Shown: positions 1-5,493 of the stretch, in pieces
How positions within the stretch are numbered: the stretch's first letter is position 1
Layout: every line of letters starts with the position of its first letter
NCBI GenBank assembly: GCA_039812545.1
Contig: JBDIAR010000128.1
Coordinates: 1-10,219, forward strand
Direction: 5' to 3'
Length of the DNA stretch: 10,219 nt
Source of the DNA: JBDIAR01 sp039812545
Lineage (GTDB): Bacteria > Actinomycetota > Actinomycetes > Actinomycetales > Dermatophilaceae
The notes under the pieces: model-generated
The model's input: only the letters and a program-made list of their open reading frames with translations
What the model was told of the DNA's origin: nothing
The model's database searches: none
Position numbers and translations under genes: made by a program

Positions 1-6
1 CGTAGG

Positions 7-1071
7 TCAGTAGGCGACCGTCTTGCCGCCGGCCGTCATGCACTGCATCCCGATCCGTTTGGGCAGCGGCGACGGCACGCCGGCTGACTTCAGCTCGGTG
101 CACATCGGGACCGACTGGTAGTAGAACGCCTTCCACACGCCCTTGGTCACGTACCAGATGACCAGTGCACCTCCGCAGCCGTACACGGACCCATTGGCCA
201 CGTCATGCGGCCAGTAGTTGTCGACCGAAACGCCGGGCGGACTCCCGCCGCAGTCGCCGCCGTCTCTCAGCGCGGCGGCGAGGTCCTTGGCCACGATCGC
301 CCGGAACCCGGCGGAGGTGCCCTCGAGACCGGCGACGTCGGACGCCTTGGTGAGTGCGCCGCCACCGCTCTGGCTGGAGAACTCGATCCGACCCGGGACC
401 ACGGCGACGTTGGGTTTACCGGCGGGCATCGTCAGCGTCCCCGTGAAGTACCGATTGAAGAACCCGGCGCCTTCGTACGCGCTCCACGCGAGTTCCACGC
501 CCGATCCCTTGGCCGTCATCGCCGAGACGGTGCTGTGTTCCTTGTTCGCGAAGTCGGACAGTTTGACCAGGCCGCCGAGGACGCCACCGGACCGGTAGAC
601 CAGCAGCAACTCCGGCCAGGCCACTCCGCCCGCGGTGCACCAATAGTTCGTGACGTACTCCTTGGCGCCGTCGCCGTCCAGGTCGACGCTGACGTGGAAG
701 GTCCCCAACTGACCGCCCTTGGGCGCGAAGCGTGTCGGCGTCTTCCCGGCGACCAGTTGGGTGGCGGGCATGTCGCAGTATGCCGGGAGCGCGCCACGGG
801 CCGCGTCGGCGGCGGTTGCGTCCGGCGGGGGCGGAGCCGTGGTCGTCGGCGGTGCGGTGGTCGTCGTCATCGGTGGTGCGGTGGTCGTCGTCGGGGATGC
901 GCTCAAGGTCGCCGGACCGGGGGACATCGGCGAGTTCGTGGTGCCCGCCGTCCCGACCTGAGTCCCGGCCGGTCCCGATGCACAGGCGCTCACGGCGGCA
1001 CAGCTGGCGAACGCGACGACGCGTCCGGCGAGGATCGCGAGACGACGCGGACGTACGCGGCGAGCAGGCAT
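7..1071 (-). CDS. Secreted lipoprotein with Thr/Pro-rich linker, function unknown
   Basis: The product is 354 aa. An Arg-rich n-region and hydrophobic stretch end in the lipobox V27-S-A-C30, so it should be lipidated at Cys30 and held outside the cytoplasmic membrane. Residues 41-85 are a Thr/Pro/Ala low-complexity linker, probably a flexible or glycosylated spacer. Residues 95-354 form the folded part, with six further cysteines (99, 145, 274, 299, 324, 344) that could pair as disulfides. A D130-L-D132-G-D134-G motif resembles the Ca-binding loops of VCBS/FG-GAP or EF-hand proteins. The ATG at 1071 was chosen because AAGGAG lies five bases upstream (1077-1082) and the lipobox then sits at the right distance; the frame stays open further upstream but lacks such a signal. 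The gene is divergent from the CsbD gene. I do not recognise a family for the folded domain. The coding call is firm and the function is unknown. Confidence 0.85.
   Translation of the reverse strand: MPARRVRPRRLAILAGRVVAFASCAAVSACASGPAGTQVGTAGTTNSPMSPGPATLSASPTTTTAPPMTTTTAPPTTTAPPPPDATAADAARGALPAYCDMPATQLVAGKTPTRFAPKGGQLGTFHVSVDLDGDGAKEYVTNYWCTAGGVAWPELLLVYRSGGVLGGLVKLSDFANKEHSTVSAMTAKGSGVELAWSAYEGAGFFNRYFTGTLTMPAGKPNVAVVPGRIEFSSQSGGGALTKASDVAGLEGTSAGFRAIVAKDLAAALRDGGDCGGSPPGVSVDNYWPHDVANGSVYGCGGALVIWYVTKGVWKAFYYQSVPMCTELKSAGVPSPLPKRIGMQCMTAGGKTVAY
839..895. repeat. Short tandem repeat coding the Thr/Pro linker
   Basis: The 18-mer GGTGCGGTGGTCGTCGTC occurs at 851-868 and again exactly at 875-892, a 24-base period, with a partial copy to the left. 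On the minus strand it encodes the alternating TTTT-APP blocks of the lipoprotein linker. Tandem repeats of this kind can change copy number by slippage in whole codons, altering linker length. Confidence 0.75.
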
Positions 1072-1317
1072 GGGTACTCCTTGGGTCTGTCTGGGTCGGC
1101 ACCCAGTGTTCCGTCGGCCGGCTCCGCCCACAGTTCTTCCGTGCAGTTGTGACGCACCCCACAACTGCCTGCGCCGGCTCGCTCGCCGTCCGGCGAACAG
1201 ATCCGATCGAGGTTGGGCCGGTCTCCCGGGCGACAGCGCCCGGTCGTTCGGGTGAGACTGGGATCGCCGACGATGCCGATCGACCCACCGATCGGCCGGC
1301 TGACCCAGGAGGTGCCC
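1072..1317. promoter_or_regulatory. Divergent intergenic region, lipoprotein / CsbD gene
   Basis: This 246-base region must carry the promoters for both flanking genes. I see no convincing -35/-10 pair. A perfect hairpin, CCGGGCG-ACAG-CGCCCGG (7-base stem, 4-base loop), lies at 1226-1243, about 75 bases before the CsbD start. It has no T-tract, so it does not look like a terminator on either strand. It could be a leader structure or an operator. Confidence 0.4.
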
Positions 1318-1491
1318 ATGGGACTGGTGGACAAGGCGAAGAACGCCGCCGAAGACGTGGCCGGCAAGGTCAAGGAAGCGGTCGGGAAGGGGACGGACGA
1401 CGAACAGCTGGAGGCCGAGGGCAAGGTCGACCAGGCCAAGTCCGACCTCAAGCAGGCCGGCGAGAAGGTCAAGGACGCGTTCGACCACTGA
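1318..1491 (+). CDS. CsbD-like stress-response protein
   Basis: The product is 57 aa, very hydrophilic and rich in Lys, Glu, Asp and Ala. It has the repeated K-x-A-E/G-x-x-x-G-K-x-K-E-A pattern of the CsbD family (typically 55-70 aa). It contains two helical repeats: D5-K-A-K-N and a later D-Q-A-K-S-D-L-K-Q-A-G-E-K-V-K-D. CsbD proteins are small, probably disordered cytosolic proteins induced by general stress sigma factors; their biochemical role is not settled. The start is fixed by a strong AGGAGG at 1307-1312, five bases before the ATG. An in-frame upstream ATG at 1213 would add a Pro/Arg-rich stretch unlike the family and was rejected. The gene ends 15 bases from the converging LysE-type gene. 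No binding site for a stress sigma factor was identified with confidence. Confidence 0.92.
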   Translation: MGLVDKAKNAAEDVAGKVKEAVGKGTDDEQLEAEGKVDQAKSDLKQAGEKVKDAFDH

Positions 1492-1493
1492 GC

Positions 1494-1508
1494 GACCGGG
1501 CGTCGGTC
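1494..1508. terminator. Possible weak shared hairpin between convergent genes
   Basis: GACCG-GGCGT-CGGTC forms a 5-bp perfect stem with a 5-base loop in the 15-base gap between the CsbD stop and the LysE-type stop. It overlaps the last codon of the LysE-type gene. It lacks a T-tract and is short, so it is only a candidate bidirectional terminator. Confidence 0.3.
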
Positions 1509-2172
1509 AGGGCGCGCGTTGTCCCGTCAGGACCGCCCAGCCGGCGAGACCGATGTAGAACCCGGCGGATGCGCGGTGCAATCCGCGCATCCGGCCGGGC
1601 CGGCGACTCAGCCAGGTGCGGATCCGGCCGGCGGTGAAGCTCAACAGGATCCCGTATGCCATGCCGACGCACGCCAGCGTGACGCCCAGGACCAGCAGCT
1701 GGCTGGCGGCCGGCCGCCCAGGGTCGACGAACTGGGGCAGGAAGGCCAGGAAGAACAGAATCACCTTCGGGTTGCTCACCCCGACGGTGAATCCGGCGAG
1801 GACCTGAGCGGGCCACCCGCGTTCGCGTCGTCGGCCGACGGCCACCGGCGTTTCGTCCGGAGCCGTCGTGAGTCCGGGGTCGCTCGCCGGTGTGGTGAGC
1901 GCCTGCCAGCCGAGATAGCACAGGTATGCCGCCCCGCCCCATTTGGTGATCTGGAAGGCCGTCTCGCTGGCGGCGATCAGGTGGGCCACACCGATCGCGG
2001 TCGCCGTGGCGAGGACGAGCGTGGACAGCTCGACGCCGACGGCGGCGCGCAGGGCGGCGCGTCGTCCGTCCTGCAAGCCCCGGGCGAGCAGGAAGAAGGT
2101 GTTGGGGCCGGGAATGAGGATCAGCCCTACGGCGGCGAGCAGGAACCCCAGCCAGAGCTCACGAGATGGCAT
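1507..2172 (-). CDS. LysE/RhtB-family amino-acid exporter
   Basis: The product is 221 aa, typical for the LysE/RhtB family (about 200-230 aa). These are inner-membrane exporters that move amino acids such as lysine, arginine, homoserine or threonine out of the cell. Family signatures are visible: the first helix ends in P21-G-P with N-T-F-F-L-L-A-R-G after it; G-A-A-Y-L-C-Y-L-G-W follows at 80-89; then N134-P-K and F-L-P-Q-F-V at 143-148; about six hydrophobic segments in all. A charged cytoplasmic loop (about 93-120) separates the two halves. The ATG at 2172 matches the family N-terminus; a further ATG at 2214 would add 14 atypical residues. Neither start has a good Shine-Dalgarno sequence. 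The start codon lies inside a GTATGCC heptamer. The 72-aa gene lies 61 bases upstream on the same strand, so co-transcription is possible. The substrate cannot be assigned. Confidence 0.92.
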   Translation of the reverse strand: MPSRELWLGFLLAAVGLILIPGPNTFFLLARGLQDGRRAALRAAVGVELSTLVLATATAIGVAHLIAASETAFQITKWGGAAYLCYLGWQALTTPASDPGLTTAPDETPVAVGRRRERGWPAQVLAGFTVGVSNPKVILFFLAFLPQFVDPGRPAASQLLVLGVTLACVGMAYGILLSFTAGRIRTWLSRRPGRMRGLHRASAGFYIGLAGWAVLTGQRAP

Positions 2173-2233
2173 ACCGGCAACTGTGGCACCGGCGTCGAGC
2201 GCCGCCAAGGGCATCTCATCGCAGCCGCGCGAC

Positions 2234-2452
2234 TCAGGCGATCAACCCGAAGTTCTCGGCGCCGGCCAGGCGCTGCGAGGCGGCCTTCTCCACCAGGATC
2301 GGCACGAAGGAGCGGATCGGTCCGCCCAGCCGCGCGTACTCCTGCTCCACGACCTCGGCCACCTGCGCCGGATCGCGTTCGGCGAACCGCTCCAGCAGCC
2401 GGTCGCGGACCGCGGTGATCGTCAGGGCCTCGGCCTCGTGGTCCACGTCCAT
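2234..2452 (-). CDS. Small three-helix-bundle dimerization-domain protein
   Basis: The product is 72 aa. The core, roughly residues 12-62, has the pattern V-R-D-R-L-x-E-R-F, then V-A-E-V-V-E-Q-E-Y-A-R-L, then G-P-I-R-S-F-V-P-I-L-V-E-K. This resembles the small actinobacterial proteins annotated as 'three-helix bundle dimerization domain-containing', found singly or attached to regulators. No catalytic residues, membrane segments or DNA-binding motif are evident. The ATG at 2452 has no clear ribosome binding site. The gene is divergent from the Mct-like gene and lies 61 bases upstream of the LysE-type gene on the same strand. Family recognition is from memory of the motif pattern. A specific role is unknown. 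Confidence 0.75.
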   Translation of the reverse strand: MDVDHEAEALTITAVRDRLLERFAERDPAQVAEVVEQEYARLGGPIRSFVPILVEKAASQRLAGAENFGLIA

Positions 2453-2679
2453 GCCGAGTCACGATGCCGCACGAGGCCGACGAGCCCGACACCGATGGGT
2501 GGCATTCAGATGGCCGGCCGGTGAACAGCGTTCGGCCGGCATGTGACAACTCCCACTGCCACCAGTCTCCGGCCGTGTGCCCGGCTGGGCCCGCAGGTCG
2601 CTCATCGGTCGGGGTCCTGCGCCGGGCCGACGCCCGCCGACCGGGCGACCGGCATACTCGCCCGCCGAACCGATCTACC

Positions 2680-2692
2680 TGCCGTCACGGCA
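2680..2692. promoter_or_regulatory. Candidate operator palindrome upstream of mct-like gene
   Basis: TGCCGT-C-ACGGCA is a perfect inverted repeat with 6-base arms around one central base. It sits just upstream of the proposed -10 hexamer of the mct-like gene. If transcription starts at the ATG, the palindrome is centred at about -29, where a bound repressor would block RNA polymerase. The symmetry is seen directly. The operator role is inference, and the regulator is not in this window. Confidence 0.4.
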
Positions 2693-2703
2693 AGCCGGCG
2701 GGC

Positions 2704-2709
2704 TAGCCT
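2704..2709 (+). promoter_or_regulatory. Candidate -10 element (TAGCCT) for a leaderless mct-like mRNA
   Basis: TAGCCT fits the actinobacterial -10 consensus TANNNT and lies five bases before the ATG at 2715. This is the spacing seen for leaderless transcripts, which are common in mycobacteria and relatives. The absence of any Shine-Dalgarno sequence before this ATG supports the reading. No good -35 is visible. Confidence 0.45.
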
Positions 2710-2714
2710 CAAGC

Positions 2715-3926
2715 ATGGCGAAGCTGCTGGAGGGACTTCGTGTCGTCGAGGGCAGCGCCTTCGTCGCCGCGCCGTTGGCTGGGATGACACTTGCGCAACT
2801 CGGCGCCGACGTCATCCGGTTCGACCGGATCCGCGGCGGGCTGGACTACCGGCGGTGGCCGGTGACCGCCGACGGGACGAGTCTGTTCTGGGCGGGTCTC
2901 AACAAGGGCAAACGCTCGTTCGCCGTCGACGTGGCCACCCCGCAGGGTCAGGAACTCGTGACCGAACTCATCTGCGCGCCCGGACCCGATGCGGGAATCC
3001 TGTTGACCAATCTGCGTGTTCGCGGCTGGATGGATTACGAACACCTGACCGCGCGCCGCCCCGACGTCATCATGGTGACGGTGCTCGGGACGCGTGACGG
3101 CGGACCCGCGGTCGACTACACCGTCAACCCGGCCGTCGGCTTCCCCTATGCGACGGGCCCGCAGGATTCCGCCGAGCCGGTATGCCATGCGCTGCCCGCC
3201 TGGGACTGTATCGCCGGGCAGATGGCGGCGCTCGGCCTGATGGTCGCCGAGCGGCACCGCCGGATCACGGGAGAGGGTCGCCGGGTCGACGTGGCCCTCA
3301 AGGACGTCGCCCTGGCGATGCTCGGGAATCTGGGGATCGTCGGCGAAGTGGTGGTCAACGGCGTCGATCGGCCGAAGTACGGCAACAACCTCTACGGCGC
3401 CTTCGGCGACGAGTTCCCGACCGCCGACGGTCGCCGGGTCATGGTCGTCGGGCTCACCCGTCGCCAGTGGGAGGGGATTGTGACGGCGACCGGAACCGGC
3501 GACGAATTCGATGCGCTGGCGCGGCGTTTGGGGCTGGACTTCACCCGAGAGGGAGACCGATTCGAGGCGCGGGACGAGATCACGGCGGTGTTGCGGCCGT
3601 GGTTCGCGGCTCGCGCGGTGGCCGACTTCGCCGACGCCTTCGACGCGGCGGGGGTGACGTGGTCCCAGTTCCGCTCGTTCCGGGAAGTGGTCGAGGACGA
3701 CCCGGAGTTCGGTGCCCCGCTCTACCACGACGTCGAACAACCCGGCATCGGCACCTACCCCGTGCCCGCGTCCCCGTTGACCTTCGGCGACCCGCAGGAG
3801 CCGGCCGGATCTGCCCCGGTCCTCGGTGAGCACACCGACGAGATCCTCTCCGATTCGCTCGGTCTGTCGGCCGGTGAGATCTCCCGCCTGCACGACGACG
3901 GGATCGTCGGCGGCCCCCGACGTTGA
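2715..3926 (+). CDS. mct: 2-methylfumaryl-CoA isomerase-like CaiB/BaiF CoA-transferase (Mct)
   Basis: The product is 403 aa, full length for the CaiB/BaiF (class III CoA-transferase) family. The sequence follows, almost block by block, what I remember of Chloroflexus mesaconyl-C1-CoA:C4 CoA-transferase: L-R-V-V-E-G-S-A-F-V-A-A-P at 8-20, G-L-D-Y-R-R-W-P-V at 42-50, F-W-A-G-L-N-K-G-K-R-S at 58-68, D-Y-T-V-N-P at 134-139, and the C-terminal L-G-E-H-T-D-E-I-L. The catalytic Asp is expected at D164 in P-A-W-D, next to Asp165 in my recollection of the Chloroflexus enzyme. Mct moves CoA between the C1 and C4 carboxyls of mesaconate within one molecule (EC 5.4.1.3), a step of the 3-hydroxypropionate bicycle. 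None of the usual partner genes (mcl, mch, meh) is nearby, so its pathway here is open. The start was chosen from the family N-terminus. An odd Cys157 (V-C-H), where the Chloroflexus protein has Asn as I recall, coincides with a GTATGCC heptamer. Confidence 0.85.
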   Translation: MAKLLEGLRVVEGSAFVAAPLAGMTLAQLGADVIRFDRIRGGLDYRRWPVTADGTSLFWAGLNKGKRSFAVDVATPQGQELVTELICAPGPDAGILLTNLRVRGWMDYEHLTARRPDVIMVTVLGTRDGGPAVDYTVNPAVGFPYATGPQDSAEPVCHALPAWDCIAGQMAALGLMVAERHRRITGEGRRVDVALKDVALAMLGNLGIVGEVVVNGVDRPKYGNNLYGAFGDEFPTADGRRVMVVGLTRRQWEGIVTATGTGDEFDALARRLGLDFTREGDRFEARDEITAVLRPWFAARAVADFADAFDAAGVTWSQFRSFREVVEDDPEFGAPLYHDVEQPGIGTYPVPASPLTFGDPQEPAGSAPVLGEHTDEILSDSLGLSAGEISRLHDDGIVGGPRR

Positions 3927-3968
3927 GAAGGCGTCTGGGAGCCGCCTGGGAGCCGCCTGACCGGCAGA
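3927..3968. other. Convergent gap with an 11-base tandem duplication
   Basis: CTGGGAGCCGC occurs twice head to tail at 3935-3945 and 3946-3956 between two converging stop codons. A weak hairpin (AGGCG/CGCCT, 9-base loop) overlaps the first copy. No T-tract follows, so a terminator role is only possible. Confidence 0.35.
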
Positions 3969-4853
3969 TCAGCCTTTGAGCGACTCGCAGGCGGAGTAGT
4001 CGTGGTCCGCGTCGAGTCCGAAGACATCGCCGTAGTAGGGCAGGTACATCAGATAGATGCGCTGTGCCTCGGTCCACGTCGAGAAACTTGAGCAATCGTA
4101 GAGATCCACGGTGGGCGCGGGCGGGGGAGCGCTTCCTATCCGGCTCAGTCGGTACATGAAGGCGGCCATCGCCTCGCGGGAAACGGGTTGGGCAGAACGG
4201 AATTCGATCTTGTTGGCGTATCCCCAGCCGGTGGTGATGCCCCACCAGAACATCCAGGTGATCTCTCGGTAGAACGGAGAAGCCGGTGTCACGTCCGTGA
4301 ACGGCGAACGCGCCGGTGGACTGAACTTCGCACCCGCGCCGCCCGCATACCGATACATGAATGCCGCCATCGCGTCCCGAGCCACTGATTCGCCGGGCTT
4401 GTAGTACCGCTTTCCGCCGACGACCCATCCGGTTGAGATCCCGCGCTGGTACATCCACGAGATCTCTCGGTAGAACGGGTGTGTCGTGGGAACGTCCGCG
4501 AAGGGTGAGGTTGCCAGGGCCGGCGGCGTGCTCGGCTTTCCGGCCATCCGGTACATGAAGGCGGCCATGGCCTCGCGAGACACGGCCTCCAGCGGCTTGT
4601 AATACCGTTGACCGCCGATGACCCAGCCCGTCGAGATGCCCCGTTGGTACATCCAGGTGATCTCGTTGTAGAACGCGCGACCGGGGGGAACGTCGACGAA
4701 GACGGCTGAGGCGACTGTTCTTCCGCTGCCCTGGACTGTCGGCTTCGGCGGCGATGCCGAACTCGGAATGGCGGTCGGAATCGACGCGAAGAAGACGAAG
4801 ACGACGAGAGCGGCTGACCACGCCGAGTGTCGAATCTTGCGAAGTCGTGTCAT
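3969..4853 (-). CDS. Secreted SLH-repeat protein with C-terminal Excalibur-like domain
   Basis: The product is 294 aa. A Sec-type signal peptide (R4-K-I-R, hydrophobic 14-30, possible cleavage after A33) precedes three SLH-like repeats at about 52-105, 118-171 and 185-236, with a period of 66-67 residues. Repeats 1 and 2 share F-x-D-V-P, P/A-F-Y-x-E-I, W-M-Y-Q-R-G-I-S-T-G-W-V, Y-Y-K-P and A-M-A-A-F-M-Y-R; repeat 3 is diverged (M-F-W-W-G-I-T-T-G-W). SLH modules bind cell-wall polymers. Residues 250-291 match the Excalibur Ca-binding domain: C254, then D281-x-D283-x-D285, A-C289-E290. The usual Gly after the third Asp is Tyr286. The protein is probably exported and wall-associated; the exact role is unknown. 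A TAG stop directly precedes the ATG, so the start is secure. There is no Shine-Dalgarno sequence. Confidence 0.88.
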   Translation of the reverse strand: MTRLRKIRHSAWSAALVVFVFFASIPTAIPSSASPPKPTVQGSGRTVASAVFVDVPPGRAFYNEITWMYQRGISTGWVIGGQRYYKPLEAVSREAMAAFMYRMAGKPSTPPALATSPFADVPTTHPFYREISWMYQRGISTGWVVGGKRYYKPGESVARDAMAAFMYRYAGGAGAKFSPPARSPFTDVTPASPFYREITWMFWWGITTGWGYANKIEFRSAQPVSREAMAAFMYRLSRIGSAPPPAPTVDLYDCSSFSTWTEAQRIYLMYLPYYGDVFGLDADHDYSACESLKG

Positions 4854-4958
4854 CTATCGACGGTAACGTGTTTGACGGCTTCTCAGCCTGGGAATCGATG
4901 ATATTCATTCGTCTCACGACGTCTATCGCGGCAACCGATCGTCTGCTACACATGCTCG
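4854..4958. promoter_or_regulatory. AT-richer divergent promoter region, SLH gene / small lipoprotein
   Basis: This 105-base region is visibly poorer in GC than its surroundings (about half A+T over 4861-4920). It must serve both flanking genes. It includes an imperfect dyad, GAAT-CGATGAT-ATTC, around 4892-4906. On the plus strand TACACA at 4947-4952 lies six bases before the lipoprotein ATG; it is close to, but does not fully match, TANNNT. Confidence 0.35.
4860..4865 (-). promoter_or_regulatory. Candidate -10 element (TACCGT) for the SLH gene
   Basis: On the minus strand TACCGT matches TANNNT and lies six bases upstream of the ATG at 4853, again consistent with a leaderless transcript. No Shine-Dalgarno sequence is present. 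The region 17 bases further upstream does not resemble a -35 consensus. Confidence 0.4.
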
Positions 4959-5462
4959 ATGAACGAACGCTCTGCCAGAGGCCGCCCCGCGCCGGCACTG
5001 GCCGGCCTGCTCATCCTGTCGCTCTTGGCGGCCTGCGGCGAATCCGGGGCGGTCGTCGGAACCGAATTAGCCGGACTGGCCCGACAACTCGGACGATCCG
5101 GTGACGACACCGCGCTCCTGGTCCGGCGTTCCGGCGTCGACGTAGGCGTGTGGGTGAGTTCCCTGGTGCGCGCGAAGGAGAAGTACGCCCAGCTTCCGGA
5201 GGGGGTGCGGTCGCTCACGTGCAGCACCCTCACAGGTATCGCCGGGGACGTTGCCAAGCGGGCCGCTTCCACGACCGCGGACGAACCGCTCGACGCCGCC
5301 CACCGGCTTACCGCACTCGCCGAGAGTCTGGCCGCCTTCAACAAGACGCAGGCCGTTGCGCAGTTACAGCGAGATCTGACCTCTGCCGGGCGCGACCTGG
5401 CTTCGGGCAAGCCGGTGACGTTGATCGTGTTGTCGCTGCAGTCCGGCGTATGCGGGGTGTGA
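4959..5462 (+). CDS. Small lipoprotein of unknown function
   Basis: The product is 167 aa. A short basic n-region and the hydrophobic stretch A13-L-A-G-L-L-I-L-S-L-L precede the lipobox L23-A-A-C26, so the mature protein should be about 142 aa and lipid-anchored outside the membrane. The mature part is predicted by eye to be mostly helical (for example 111-148, D-A-A-H-R-L-T-A-L-A-E-S-L). Two cysteines (88 and 165) could form a disulfide. I do not recognise the family. The ATG at 4959 was chosen because it gives a normal lipoprotein signal peptide; the ATG at 4952 is out of frame. No clear ribosome binding site is present. The gene is divergent from the SLH protein gene and convergent with the 347-aa gene, 31 bases apart. 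Sharing a promoter region with another exported protein hints at a joint envelope role, but that is inference. Confidence 0.8.
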   Translation: MNERSARGRPAPALAGLLILSLLAACGESGAVVGTELAGLARQLGRSGDDTALLVRRSGVDVGVWVSSLVRAKEKYAQLPEGVRSLTCSTLTGIAGDVAKRAASTTADEPLDAAHRLTALAESLAAFNKTQAVAQLQRDLTSAGRDLASGKPVTLIVLSLQSGVCGV

Positions 5463-5493
5463 GGTCCGCAGGCGCGGCGCCAGCGTCGGAGCG

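Larger units (their letters stand above)
2453..2714. promoter_or_regulatory. Divergent intergenic region, 72-aa gene / mct-like gene
   Basis: This 262-base region has no credible gene. It holds a GGCATAC heptamer at 2651-2657, a perfect palindrome at 2680-2692 and a -10-like hexamer at 2704-2709, the latter two described separately. I see nothing else interpretable between 2453 and 2650. Confidence 0.5.

Noticed and set aside
2464..2706. An 80-codon plus-strand frame in the intergenic region before the mct-like gene
   Set aside because: It has no ribosome binding site, no recognisable motif and a shadow-like composition, and it runs through the proposed operator and -10 element.
2709..3893. 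A 394-codon open frame antisense to the mct-like gene
   Set aside because: It mirrors a clearly conserved protein on the other strand, has a composition typical of antisense frames in GC-rich DNA, and shows no family motifs.
3580..4998. A 472-codon minus-strand open frame overlapping the SLH gene and the end of the mct-like gene
   Set aside because: It is extremely Arg/Pro/Gly-rich with no domain pattern, and the real SLH protein occupies the same strand in another frame.
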